Shown one piece after another: positions 12,201-24,700 of a stretch of 64,000 nucleotides of DNA; position 1 is the first letter of the stretch; the number at the start of each line of letters is the position of its first letter. Made by a program: the position numbers and the translations under genes. Source of the stretch: Tetranychus cinnabarinus (lineage: Eukaryota > Arthropoda > Arachnida > Trombidiformes > Tetranychidae); contig WHVY01000001.1 in assembly GCA_022266195.1 (NCBI GenBank), positions 2,976,001-3,040,000 on the forward strand, written 5' to 3'. The notes under the pieces were generated by a model. The model had not been told where the DNA came from, made no database searches, and was given only the letters and a program-made list of their open reading frames with translations.

Positions 12201-15200
12201 CACTTGATTAAATGAAACAAATGATATTGTCGCAAGTAAAAGCCCAATCTTTCAATAGGAAACAGTAAAAAAGCTGAACAATTAGCTTCGTTCATTGATG
12301 AAGATGAAGTAAATGTTTCATTGTTGTCAACCTTTTCAATTAATAGATCAATTGGATTCTTTTACCTTCTCAATTACCAATTCATTAATGGTTAACAATG
12401 AAGCAATTACAATGAAAGAAATTAGTTTTTCCTGATTAATAAACTTCTGTTTAGTATTCCATTCAAGTGAAATGTTTATTACAATCAAATCAACTTTAAT
12501 TGCTCAATTGATTGAGACATTTTTGTCCATTTTGTTTCAACAAACCGTTTGATGAGCAAAATGTTTCTTCAGTTTTCCCATGAAAAATGGATTGAAAGAT
12601 TGAAAAGATATTGATGGACATTCGAGGACTTACTTGAGGATTAAAATGAGCTATATGATGATATTGTCCAACCTTGAGGTCAGGCTTGGGAGTAATGATG
12701 AAATGTTTGGATGGATTGTCACGAGTTAATATTGATTGACCGAGATATTTAACTTTATTAATACTGTCACTGATAACGTTGGACCGTCGACAGGACCAGT
12801 TATCGTTAGCTGAACAATTGACTAACAGGGAATAATTTTGACTTCGAAAGGTCCAAACAACGATCACGGTTGACGGGTCACTCCAAGCAACGTAAGTTAA
12901 ATATTTATCTTTACCAACCAGTTCGTTTGGTTCGTTTAGTTTTCGAAGTGAGCGGTTTGGATCGTTAAACTTGGTAAACCAAAGAGTAACCGTTGGTATT
13001 GCTCGACCAGCCTATCGATGAATAAAATGAAAAAACGATTAGAACGAAGCATAAAAACTCGAATATTAACTTTATTCGTCACTCAGTGCGCTGCTAACTC
13101 ACGACGAAATTCAAATCTAACAAAATCTAGAATTTTTCTAATCTAGAAATAAAGCATTTTTTCAATTGGATCAAGAAATCGTTAGAGACAGAATTCATTA
13201 AATCTTCAAAAAACAATCGAAACAAACTTCTAAAATAAAATTTCGAATTCGTTTCAAAAATTTTCTCCTTTTCATTAAAACGTCAACTTGTAAATTCATT
13301 TTCATCAATCCTAATGATTTGAAAGAAGGAAAATTTCTAAATGATAAAACGATTCAAAACTCGAATATAAACTTTATTTGTTCCAAAACTCGAGAATTCG
13401 GGACGAAATCTAAATCCATCGAAATCTAGAGTCGAAACGCAATAAATCTTTCTGAATGAACAGAGACGGAATAGATCGAATTTCTTTGAAATCAATTGGA
13501 GTTTCGTAAATAAAGTTTCGAATAATTTGAATATCAAATTCGTTTCAAGCAGTCGTGATTGGATCTTCGACTTGTTAATTTTCATCGATTGTTATGATTA
13601 ACGGAATCGCATGAAAAGAGACGAAAAATTTGCATTCAATTGAAATACGAAAATGATCATTTGCACATTTCCTACGGACATTTGAAATTTATTTTCATTA
13701 CGAGATAGTCGAGATGAGACGCCTCGAGGTTACTTTTATTGACATTGTTTTTACTTTCATGACAATAGCAGTGAACCAATTGATTACTCTTCGAGTTTGC
13801 CATCATGTTCAACATTTTCACCTTTTGCATTCTTCCAATCGTAATAACAAGCAACTTGGATCACCTGAAATGAATTTTATTTTCCAGGCAAAAGACAAAT
13901 GGCGTAAAAATGAAGCTGACTCAATGACTCTGGGAGTGAAAACAAACAAGTGATAAAATTTGATGGATAAACTGATCACAGGGTTGTAAGTCTAAATAGA
14001 CAGAGAAGTAATAATGATTGAGAAAGGTGACAAAGGAGGACAACAGAATGAAAGAACAATAAATAACAGACTTTTCTATTGAATTGACAGAATTGGCTGA
14101 AATATTGGTTACAGAACTCAGATAAAAATAGAAGAACAAGAAAAAATCGAGTTTCGAGTTTTACTCTTTTTTTGTTCCTTTCGTTTGTTTGCATTTTTAT
14201 TGTCTCATTTTTACTTGCTGTCTGTTCACTGTCAGTGATAACTGTTAGTTGTTTATTTTATCACCAAAGAGGATTAACCATGAACACGATGAAACAAGAG
14301 TTGAAACATATTTCAGATAACGTTCATTGAATACTAAAAACTCTTCACAGACGTCAATGAAGTTCAAATTAGAATTGAATTTTCATTGCAAGTTGGTTGA
14401 TTGAGGAAATTTATTTTGCAAAAATTGATCACAAAACTCATTCTACCATTCAATTTCAATTCGTTTTTTTTACAATATTCAATATTCTCTGGGATTCAAT
14501 TTGATTTGTTTATCGATTTTTACTCTCTAAATGTCCAGGTCAGATCGATAGTCTTGATTCATACATTTTGATTAAGGAAATGAAAGAAGAAAAATATTGA
14601 ACATTTCGTTTCTCAACTATTTTGGATTGTTGAAATGAAGAGTGAAAAGTTGAGCAAAATAAATGGAAAATGAAATGTTGGCAAAAAAATGTTCCGATTG
14701 AGAAGGTTTGAGAATTCAATATTTTTTCTTCTTCTCTCATGAAAATGAAAGAAAAGAAATTGTCTAACTCAGTTAGATTCAATGGAAATTCAGGCAAGAA
14801 TATAAGATTGACAAGAAAATTAAATTATTTATCCTTGAATGTGAATTGAATTGATTAATTTCATTATTCTTTATTATCATTGTAATCATAATCAATCATT
14901 TTCATTGTGATTATCATTTTAAATGCAAATGAATCGTTTGATAGGGAAAAAAGGTAAAAATTCAATTAGAAAAAGAAAATAATCTAAAATCGATTCTTAA
15001 TTCCATGGTTACCTTAGCATAATAGATGGAGTTGGATACAGGGAAGGAAGGTAAAGGATGAGGCCAAAGTGAGGAATAAGTCATTTCCATCAGTTTAATA
15101 TTACCATGAAAATGTCAAACAATCAAGACTAACAAGTTATCTGCTAAAAATAATAATAAACTGATAGAATGCTCAATGAATCTTGTTTTATCTGAAACAA

Positions 15201-18200
15201 AAAATGCTCATTACATCCTGTCTACATGGTAAAGGTGATGAAAAAAAATGATGAGAATTCCTTTTGACAGGAACACAATTTTGATAACAGAAAAAGCACG
15301 TTTTAAACAAACTGAGTTTTCCTTTGAAAAAGGACAGTTTTTTCATCAAAGATAAAGTTGATTACAATGTGTTACAAGTTGTAAACAAAATCATTCAAAA
15401 TTCACTAACTCAACCTTTGACTTACTGAAGTCGAATTTCGAAGGTGAATTTCGAATTGAGCTGAATATGGCTGAAATTGAGACTTGATAAGCGCAAAACG
15501 AAAAAAATATTTTGATTAAGAGACTTACCTTTGGATATCTTTGATAAATCACTTGCGGTGGCGAATCTAATTCACTTTTAGATTCATAAAGATTACCGTA
15601 AATATTAATTGGACTGAGATCAACTAAGGTATCATTGAAAGTTGCATAGATCAACGAGTTACCATCTTTAGATAACCAAAAAGCCTCAGTTAAACCTAAA
15701 AACTCTGTTTAACCCAAAAAAGGGGGAAAACATAAATTGAGTTAATACAAAGAAAGGACACAAAACCTGACAGACTTACCTTTGTAAAACCAATCAGGTA
15801 AACCATTGTAGATGGCAAGTTTACTTCCAGTTTGAGTTAAACGTACAGGCTCTTTATCAATAGACGGGCAGTAATATATATCATTGTTGTAGATGAAAAC
15901 CTGTTGAAACAATTAAAAGCTTTAATTCAAGTGGTTGACTCAAAACAAATTGAACAAAAAGACTATCTTTTCCCACTTAAAACCTTTGACAGTTTCAAAA
16001 TTGTTTTGAATATTTCCTTAATTCGTATCAATAATGTATAAAAATCTTATATTTTAAATTGTTTAATCTTTAAACACTTTGTAAATGATATTTCAAAGTG
16101 TTTGCCTTACAATTAAAAACAATTGTTGACATTTCTCAAGTGAATTTCAAGTCTTTTCAATTGCTTCAACAAAAGATTGTTTTAATGTTGAATCTTAAAT
16201 TAAACAGTTTTATCCTTTTTTGTTCAGTCAGATATGAAAATTGGTTTTAGATGTTCATTTCAAATTATCATTCTTTACCTTCATGATTGGTTTAGCAAGA
16301 TCGATATCATTTGAAAAAAAACAAAAGATTTACCATTCGCTTGGCTTTGAATTCCTGCTGTTATGGTAATAACATTTGATAATGAAAAACAATATTTCAA
16401 TGAACATTACAACATTGAAAAATATCATTACTTGTCATTGATATTACTCCTGATGCAAGATTTACTAGAATTATTTTGTTTCATCATTCACTTGGTTCAA
16501 TATTCCTTGGCAACCATGAGATAAGAACGACAAGGAAGATGCTGAAAGAAAATGAAGCAAATTTTTACCTTTCCTTTTTACCTTTCCTTTGGTAATCAAT
16601 TTATAAGTGAACCTCAAATCATATGGATTTACTTGATACAGAAATCATTTTGGATAAAGGATTAAATTGTTTCCATTTCTTTTTTCCATTTTTCTTTTCA
16701 AGATATTTTCAGCCAATTTTACTCTTCTTTACCTTGTTAAGAGGAAAATGTTTTTCATGGTTTATCCATAAAATAAATATAATATTTACTCTTCAAACTG
16801 AATCACTTTCATAGGAAACTGATTTGTTACCCAACAGTGTAGGCAGAAAGCAATAGAAAAAGCCTTTTACAGTAAAAAACTTGAACCAATTTTTTATTCA
16901 ATTTCACCAATCATTCCTAACAAACTGTATTAACTCTCAAAGTTTAACCAATTTGACTTAAGCTTTGGAGTCATCGAGTTATTTTCAATTATTAATGTGT
17001 TGAGATAACATTTGAAACTGAGATCAAACAGTTTATTTTGATGCGTTAAGTTAATTTAATGCTAATAAATCTTCATTTCATCAATCCCGAGTGACAAGAT
17101 ATTTCAGCCCTTTGCACCTTTATCAAGATCTATGATATTAACATGATGGACTGAGATTGGGTCCGAGAATTCGACATCGTTGCAAAGGTGATTGAATGGT
17201 TGGAGAATGTCTTTGGGTCAAGTTGATTAAAGTTTATCGAGGAAAGAAAAAAATTGTCAAATTGTAATCTTGATGATGAAAATATTTGCTCGAGGAAAAG
17301 TGTCATTGCTTGTTGTCAACAATTAATTGAAATGTTACTTTCTTTGTTGCTCTTTGAGAAAAGGTTCAACCTCAATGTTCATGTACTTGGTTACAGATTG
17401 TAATAGATGATAGTTGCTGAAAAGATATGAAGTGAAACTTGTTCATCTAGTCTTTCATTTCTTTGCTGTAAAGGAATCTTCTTTTTCCTTCTCTCCATAA
17501 TCATCATGAGAGGAAAGAGGAAAAAATGTGAATTGCCTTAAGGTTTAAGCAGAAAAGTAAAATTAAATGCAATAATAGTGTCGATAAAAGGTTTTTGATA
17601 TTGTATTTCAAGCGATTCCTTTTCATATTCATTCAGAACTTGAGAAACCTTTACTCTAGTTTTTATAATTGCATGAGAAAATGAGAGGAAAATGAGAAGA
17701 ATCAGAATTAATGCATAATAAAAATATCTTGTTCTCTCAAAGATTCAGGTTACATTAACAAACATTCACTGTTGAAAATGCCATGCATGGTGGAATGAGG
17801 TGAAATCGTGCTAATTCAAGGGAATAGGTTAAGTAATGGTAAGCAGATGCTTGCAATTGTAAAATGTTTATTAGGATCAAATCAAAAACCTTCAAATGTT
17901 ATCACTATATATACATTTAATTCAGATCTCAACACTTTTACAATTGAAATGCAGCATAACTCGATGATGTACATTAAGATATAAACAAGAATTAAAAGAA
18001 TCGGATAGAGAATTTAACAGAGCAGCTAAACAAAAACAAAAGATCTGCAAGGAGAACCTCGCACGCTTACAAAAATAATGCCAACAAACAGTAAACTTAG
18101 AGAAAAGAACCAGAGACCTTTATATAATTTCATATCAAAATTTGTATCAATAATTTCAATAACATTTTCTTAAAAATAAGTCTCTTTTTGTTGATAATTT

Positions 18201-21200
18201 GTTCTGCGCTTTTGAACCTGAACCTTTAATCGCACTTTCTCTTTGTAATTCAAGAAATATAACCAGAACGGGCGAATCGACCATAGTAGAAATTTGGTCC
18301 AGTTTGCACAAGATGTTCCAGAACATTTAAAAATAAATACATCGGTTTCAATTTTTATAATGAATTTATTCGTTTGAAAATAGAAATTACATGGACTTTT
18401 ATATAAATTTGAGGTCAAATAGAAAAGAGGTTAATATAGAAACAGGAAATTTGGATCTCAGATCCAATACGTTAAAAGGTTACTGTGATCTCAGATCACA
18501 ACTAACAGAGGTTAATAGAGCAAATGGAAATTTGGATCTCAGATCCAATACGTTAAAGGGCTACTGTGATCTCAGATCACAACTAAAAGAGGTTAATAAA
18601 GCAAATGGAAATTTGGATCTCAGATCCAATACGTTAAAAGGCTACTGTGATCTCAGATCACAACTAACAGAGGTTAATAGAGCAAATGGAAATTTGGATC
18701 TCAGATCCAATACGACAAAGGGCTAATGTGATCTCAGATCACAACTAACAGAGGTTAATAAAGCAAATGGAAATTTGGATCTCAGATCCAATACGTTAAA
18801 GGGCTAATGTGATCTCAGATCACAACTAACAGAGGTTAATAAAGAGACTGGAAATTTGGATCTCAGATCCAATACGTTAAAGGGCTACTGTGATCTCAGA
18901 TCACAACTAACAGAGGTTAATAGAGCAAATGGAAATTTGGATCTCAGATCCAATACGTTAAAGGGCTAATGTGATCTCAGATCACAACTAACAGAGGTTA
19001 ATAAAGAGACTGGAAATTTGGATCTCAGATCCAATACGTTAAAGGGCTACTGTGATCTCAGATCACAACTAACAGAGGTTAATAGAGCAAATGGAAATTT
19101 GGATCTCAGATCCAATACGTTAAAAGGCTACTGTGATCTCAGATCACAACTTACAGAGGTTAATAAAGAGAATTTTGAATTTTGGAAAATTTTGATAACA
19201 GATGATACGTTAGGAGTTGCTAGTTGATTCTACATCATAGCTTTTGGTAAACGAGTCGTACTACGCTTATTGGTGGAAGTCCATAGCATCAGCAAATTTG
19301 TTGGGGCAATGTTTTCATCTAACATTTAATAGTAATAATCAAGGCATTTTTAGCTGGTATACAGGAGATGAAAAATTCGCTGAACATCTCTATATATGAA
19401 TCTTGCGATCTCATCGGTAATCATTTATTAAGGCAACTTTGATTACTTTTGATACTGAAAGATGGGGCACAAGTGAAAGAGTTAAAAAACAATCAAAAAA
19501 TATAAGAATATGTGTTTAGGTAAAAACAGCAAACAAAATAAACAGCCAATGCCTGAAATTTCAAACTTTTTACAGCATGCGCCATTTGTGCTTATAATTG
19601 GCAGTAAATTTGAAAGACAATTAATGTGTTTCCCCTTCATTCAAGATTTTTTTCTGTGAAAATGAACTTGATACCTGCAGACAAAAATGTATGCAAAAAA
19701 TACAGGCTGAGATGTTTGTGGCGGACCCATAGTTCAACCTAATCACGAAGCCTGAATGTTTACCAAGACAAATCAACTTTTGCACTCTTTCAATGGATAG
19801 CCTTTTCGTTAGTTCAATTTGTTCATTTGCATTTGATTTAAAATAATAAAAGGTGTTACAAAATACTTACATATGCGTTTCCAATTTTTGACCAACTTGC
19901 ATACTGAATTATCAAAGGTTTACTTTGAATAAAGGGTTGAATGATTTCCTCTAAAGGTATTAACTTTCTATTAAAAGACGAAACAACTGTTAGTTCGACG
20001 ATAAACGATGCATTGAAACTTACTTTGAATTTATATTGTAAATTTTATAATTTACTTTGCTGGAAGAATTATTAATCTGAAAAAGGAGAAAATAGATGGA
20101 ATTTACTTTTAAAACGATGATTTGGTTACAAGAAAATTAATCACTCACCTCAGGTTGATCAATTTCAAGAAGCAAATATCTTCGATCAGGTGATAATATA
20201 AATCTATGGACGTTGTATTGACTCTGATGAAAAGTGTAATGAAATGTGTGAGTGTGATAAATAGTCAATTTCAATAAAAAAATTGCATTATTTAACTTAC
20301 AATCTTTGAGCTTGGTAATAAAGTGAGAGTTGAAATATTTTGAGAAGCATCATAAATCACAATGGAACCTTCAGAGTCTTGATAAATTAATTCACTGGCT
20401 GTTGATTAAATAAGGCAGAAGAAGAAAAAGGAAAAAAGATATTCAAAACATTAATCAGTTGATTGAACAGCATCAAGATTAACTTTAATCCAGCATGAAA
20501 TTAATACTGTTGAACGTGAAATGAAAACTGAACCCTTAGTTTAAAATATTCACTTGCACTTAAAATTAGGTTAAATTTTCTTTAATTGTTAAAATCTTGA
20601 TGAAATCATCAAAGATTCACTTGTTACCCATTCATGTTAAAATGTAAACAAAGAGGTTGAGGGACTGTTTAATAATTTACTGTCAATTACTGGTAACTGT
20701 AAGTTGAACCCAAATTAATTATCTCGAGACAAAAAAATCTGATTGAAAAAATGATTCTTTTAGATTCCTTTCGAATACAATTTCAAGTTCAAAAATTTCA
20801 TTACTTTCAATTCATGAATTTTCATTTCCTCTTCAGATTCTATATTTAGAAATTTTTCACATTTCGATTGCTACTTGAACCTGTTTTAAATTTCGATTTT
20901 ATTTGTTTCTATTTTGAGCCTTGATTTCAATTTTTGAGTTCAATTTTCGAGTTTACCTTCGACTATATTTTTCTTCTGGATTAGTGCATGTCATTACCTG
21001 TTATCCATGAACATTTTACATGATTAGGCTTTAGATGCGGACCTATCAGGTCTGTCAGGTTTATCCGGAATCGACCCCAATCTTCATCACTAGTCTCTGA
21101 ACAATTTAGATTTTTCCATGAAGATTATCGTTTGGCACGCAAGTTAGTTGATCATCAATGAATCCCAAGTAAACAATTATTGCAAAAAGTTGACATGAAA

Positions 21201-21732
21201 CATAAAAAATAGAAAAGGTGAGTTAAAAGAAGAAATGAGTTTTTGATGAATAGGAAATGTCCATCTCGATTACTAATACTATACGATACTAATAATATTG
21301 GACTATAAAAGCTGGTTGAACTTGAGGACATTTGGGTTGACAATCGAGTTATTATCTTGTCACAAAAACTGGTTCAATATTGTTTATAATTGACCTTAAA
21401 GTGAATAAGTTGAACAGTTGAAAAGAGATATTAATCAACAAGTAAACACTCCAAGTTGCTACATTTAGTTTGAAGTAGCAAGAAGAAGAGCAATTTATAA
21501 TTAAATTAAACATTTGCTTCTTTAGGCTCAATTTTGTTTGACTTTCAAGTTAAACCAACAATTGATTAGCAACAGGTAAACTGATTAACTTACTTGGAGT
21601 TAAAATGAAAATGGCGAGTCCAATGAAGGAAAATATTGTTGCAATCACTACCAATGATATACCAATGCCTTTCCAATTGCGTTCATCAACAACAACAACA
21701 ACCAATTCCTTAAGGTTTGAATTACGTTCCAT
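6225..21732 (-). CDS. DPP6/DPP10-like inactive dipeptidyl-peptidase homologue
   Basis: Type II membrane protein of the S9B family. Fourteen minus-strand exons: 21594-21732, 20301-20398, 20149-20223, 20024-20076, 19871-19967, 15780-15900, 15529-15704, 12634-13011, 11417-11735, 11051-11152, 10661-10760, 10260-10600, 6746-6883, 6225-6424. They sum to 2337 nt (778 aa) with phases matching at every junction. A short cytosolic tail and RNWKG precede a transmembrane helix (residues 23-44), as in vertebrate DPP6/DPP10. The beta-propeller follows (LIYQDSEGSIVIYDAS, VIYQRYPKAG, CITCNLTSRCGYYEAYF), then the hydrolase domain. The Ser elbow GWSYGG of DPP4 reads GSASSA (Ser to Ala, residue 633). HGTAD reads HGTAN (Asp to Asn, residue 712). 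The His remains (PDDDH, 748). It cannot be a normal peptidase; the nearest known role is Kv4 potassium-channel accessory subunit. Long introns are numbers 5 (15901-19870), 7 and 12. The ATG at 21732 may be replaced by a distal first exon (32485). Confidence 0.88.
6884..10259 (-). other. 3.4-kb intron 12 of the DPP-like gene
   Basis: This is the largest stretch without coding sequence in the hydrolase half of the gene; it separates the mutated Ser-elbow exon from the next one. It is AT-rich with scattered purine- or pyrimidine-rich runs and short TCATCA runs. I see no exon, RNA gene or transposon in it. Confidence 0.6.
11736..12633 (-). other. intron 8 of the DPP-like gene
   Basis: 0.9 kb between exons 11417-11735 and 12634-13011. 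Plain AT-rich sequence; nothing supported. Confidence 0.5.
13012..15528 (-). other. 2.5-kb intron 7 of the DPP-like gene
   Basis: This separates the exon ending QRYPK from the exon starting AGRAIP. The two halves of the family's YPKAG motif meet exactly when it is removed. Two loosely similar blocks (around 13050-13250 and 13360-13560, both containing CTCGAATAT-AACTTTAT) look like a diverged local duplication. No other feature is supported. Confidence 0.5.
15901..19870 (-). other. 4-kb intron 5 of the DPP-like gene
   Basis: Long intron between the NAY-encoding exon and the VFIYNNDIYY exon. It carries the 81-bp palindromic tandem array at 18430-19173. The remainder is AT-rich with no recognisable exon, RNA gene or transposon. 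Confidence 0.6.
18430..19173. repeat. array of nine 81-bp repeats, each with two 17-bp palindromes
   Basis: GGAAATTTGGATC recurs at 18445, 18526, 18607, 18688, 18769, 18850, 18931, 19012 and 19093, a strict 81-bp period. Each unit has two perfect inverted repeats with 8-bp arms and one central C. Type A is TTGGATCTCAGATCCAA (first at 18451) and type B is TGTGATCTCAGATCACA (first at 18484). Both share the core GATCTCAGATC. Start-to-start spacing alternates 33 and 48 bp. Units differ by only a few substitutions, including CTAC/CTAA and AAAGCAAAT/AAAGAGACT variants. Because 81 is a multiple of three, long open frames appear by chance; three units contain an in-frame TAA, so I do not call it coding. 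Confidence 0.95.
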
Positions 21733-24700
21733 CCATGGGTTAATGTATAATAATAGGATGATGACAGAGAGGAGAAGACAACAGATAATTAGTACACCAA
21801 TTGTGATTGTTGAACAGGGGAACAATTGCAATAGAAATAAAGGTTTTTATTCAAGAGTTTTTCAGGTGTTCTTTTAGGTTAATTGGGTTCTTCAGGGTTA
21901 GACAATGATTGTGTGTTTGGGTTGAGTAAATGATTGTTTGAATCAAACTGAATTTTATTGTTTCTGCCTTTAAACTGTTGTTCACTTTGATGTTCACATG
22001 TTAATCTGTTAATCTGTAAAATTTTAGGTTTAATTGACATTTGGCTTCGTTTAATATCACTTGCTTTACACATAACAATTGACTTTGAGTCTTCACTTTT
22101 GGCTATTCTCAGAGTTTTACACTTAAAATTTGTCACAACTCCAATAAATGTTAGATGAAAATCATCATCATCAGTAGTCACCCTCAGGAGTAAGTAATTT
22201 GTTAATTCTTGGCAACTCGTTCAGTAATCCAGCAAAAAATTGGTCTTTCAGTTCAACAGTCTAACCTTGCTTGTCAGTTGTTTTAGTCTTGTATCCAACG
22301 TTTATGAATTAAATAAAATTGAACAGCTTTGAGTTTATCTTCGTCACAATTAAATTAAAAATATTTATCACAATTTAACAATCAGCTTGAATAACGCGCG
22401 TTTGCTTTTTCGCTTCATTGTTAATCGCATGTGTTATATAAACCCATTGTTTCAAGTGATGGCTTTTTGCTAGTTAATGAAGCTGTAAAAATCTCTTAAT
22501 TATATTGCTCTCTGTTAATTATGTTAATTATACTGTTTATATTTAACTGTTATATTTGTTAATCTGTGCTGTTCACACTTTTACAGATAATTTGAGCAAA
22601 AATGTTGTCTAAAGGTTAACCTGATGAGCTTCATTCAATTGGAGCTCACAGCTTCTGCAAACATGTTTAACCGCCTCTACCATAATGTTTGGTGATTGCT
22701 GTTGTTTTTAATTAAAACTGGAAAACCATCTCTAATCAATGGCAATGGACAGACATTATCCTGTAAGTATTAATGTGTCACACCTTTCATGATTAAACAG
22801 GCTTTTGTTTGTCACTTTTTTTCTCAATTTTAATGTCTCTTCATTTTCCTTTATGTTGTTTTATCCCTCGACTGATCAATTTGTGTCCACGTTTGGTCAA
22901 CTGTTGGACATGTAACAAGCAGTATTTAAGCTATATTCATCCATTCACTCGTTGAAAGTTAAGCAGTTTGGTTTTTGGATGGTAATCCCGCTAATTTGCA
23001 AGGTGATCCTTTTGCCTCAATTCTAATCCTGTCTATCTCTAATTATTAAATTGACTGATTGGACTGGCTGGACTGTTCAAATTGCATTTCTACTACCACT
23101 GGTCTATTTATAAATCAAATCGATTAATCAATTTTGAAGTCCAACAACTTTGTGCATTCTTGGATCATCAAAATTGCTGGTTGCTGAGTGGAAACAATAA
23201 TTTGACTGGAACCAAGAGAGGCATAAAAAAGTCAACATGTATGGATTATCGTGATTAAAATTGATCCTGAAATTGATTTATCAATGATGATTGAATATAG
23301 TTATGGCTGAGAGAACAGATCAACTCACATTTAAATGACATGAATTTTCCCAATCAAACGTTGAACGTTTTTTATCCTGATAATTTTTTCCTCTTCCTTC
23401 ACCATATTAATCAAATGTTGTCACATTGATATCTTTAATCTATGCAAAATTAACCTCCAATATGAGCATGTTTCAATGTTTGTCAACTCAACTGAAAAGG
23501 ACTGATGAATGGTGAACAGGAGAAGAAGCAACAAAAAAAGCTTGAAATGAAACCCTTTTTTCATCGATTATTATGATTAAGTCATTAATGAGGATTTTTA
23601 TTTGTCACTTGTTTGACAGATCTTTTCAGTTTGTATTTTCAATGAAAGCATATGAAACAATAGGACCAAGGAGAGAGGCCAAAAAAAGACGAAATAGATT
23701 GATAATTGGTAACTTGACTGGATCTGAAATGTTTCCCTTGGACCATTTAATCAATACTTTTATTCTCGAGATTCTTGCAGTCTACAAATTGTTTTCAATC
23801 TTAATTAATTGTGACTTGACTTGAATTCATCAACTGGCAATTCCTTGGTAAAGAAAGAAACGAAGAATGGATGAAATACAGCGACAAACAAAAACGTCGA
23901 AAGTTAATTATTGTTAATGACGAAAATTTCAATTTCCGTTGAACAAGAAACATGGCAAAGTCAACCTTTCCAAATTAAATTTTAATTAATATTAATCAAT
24001 ATCCTTAAATGCTGACATGGAATGAAATTTCAATCAATAGTCACATTGATTTGATTTACAGTGAAATTGGAAGCAGCTCAAAATGATCATTCTCAGCATT
24101 CATCATTTTTGCTGATCGAGGTCCATGCTTAAAGTTACAATCATCTTGAACCTTAATAACCTCAACCAATTATCACTGTTAATTACAAATAATCACTTCA
24201 ATTGAATATTAATAGAATCGAGTAAAGGAAATGGCAAAAAAGCAATTAATAAGAGCAAAAATGGCACAATTGGGAAGTGAAAGAAAAGCCAGAGTAAATT
24301 GTTGATTTTGGATGGATAAATCTATCTTGGATTAAAATTTACTTGTATATGTTTATCATGGAAACAATTGATCGTTTTGATCCCTAATTTGGCTCCATCT
24401 TTGTCATGGAACAAGATTGATGAATAAAGCAAATTCAGTTGAATTGAATCAAGTGAAATGAAGTGAACAAGAGAAAGTAAAAGTTGCGAACAAAAAACAA
24501 GCACAATTATAAGTCGAAATGGTAAATCGATTGATTGATGAACGTGAAATGGAGAGTCAAAAAATGTTGACATTGATTTATCGAGGAAACATTGGTGATA
24601 TTTAATCAGGCCAATATTGAATCCCAGATAATCGTGAAATAATGAGAGGAGAATCCAGACAAAAGTCCGTCCAAAATGATGAAGTGAAAATTCCATGTTG

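Noticed and set aside
18430..19173. CRISPR-like array
   Set aside because: Repeats and spacers are both repetitive, the period is constant, and the window is clearly eukaryotic.
18391..19227. Open frames of 111 and 69 codons in the 81-bp array as a repeat protein
   Set aside because: They exist only because 81 is a multiple of three. Three units carry an in-frame TAA, and the array lies in an intron of the opposite-strand gene.
21733..21843. Upstream extension of the DPP-like first exon with a second hydrophobic segment (CSTITIGVLIICCLLLS)
   Set aside because: There is no ATG in this extension, and it would add a second membrane segment before the conserved RNWKG anchor. It reads like pyrimidine-rich non-coding sequence.
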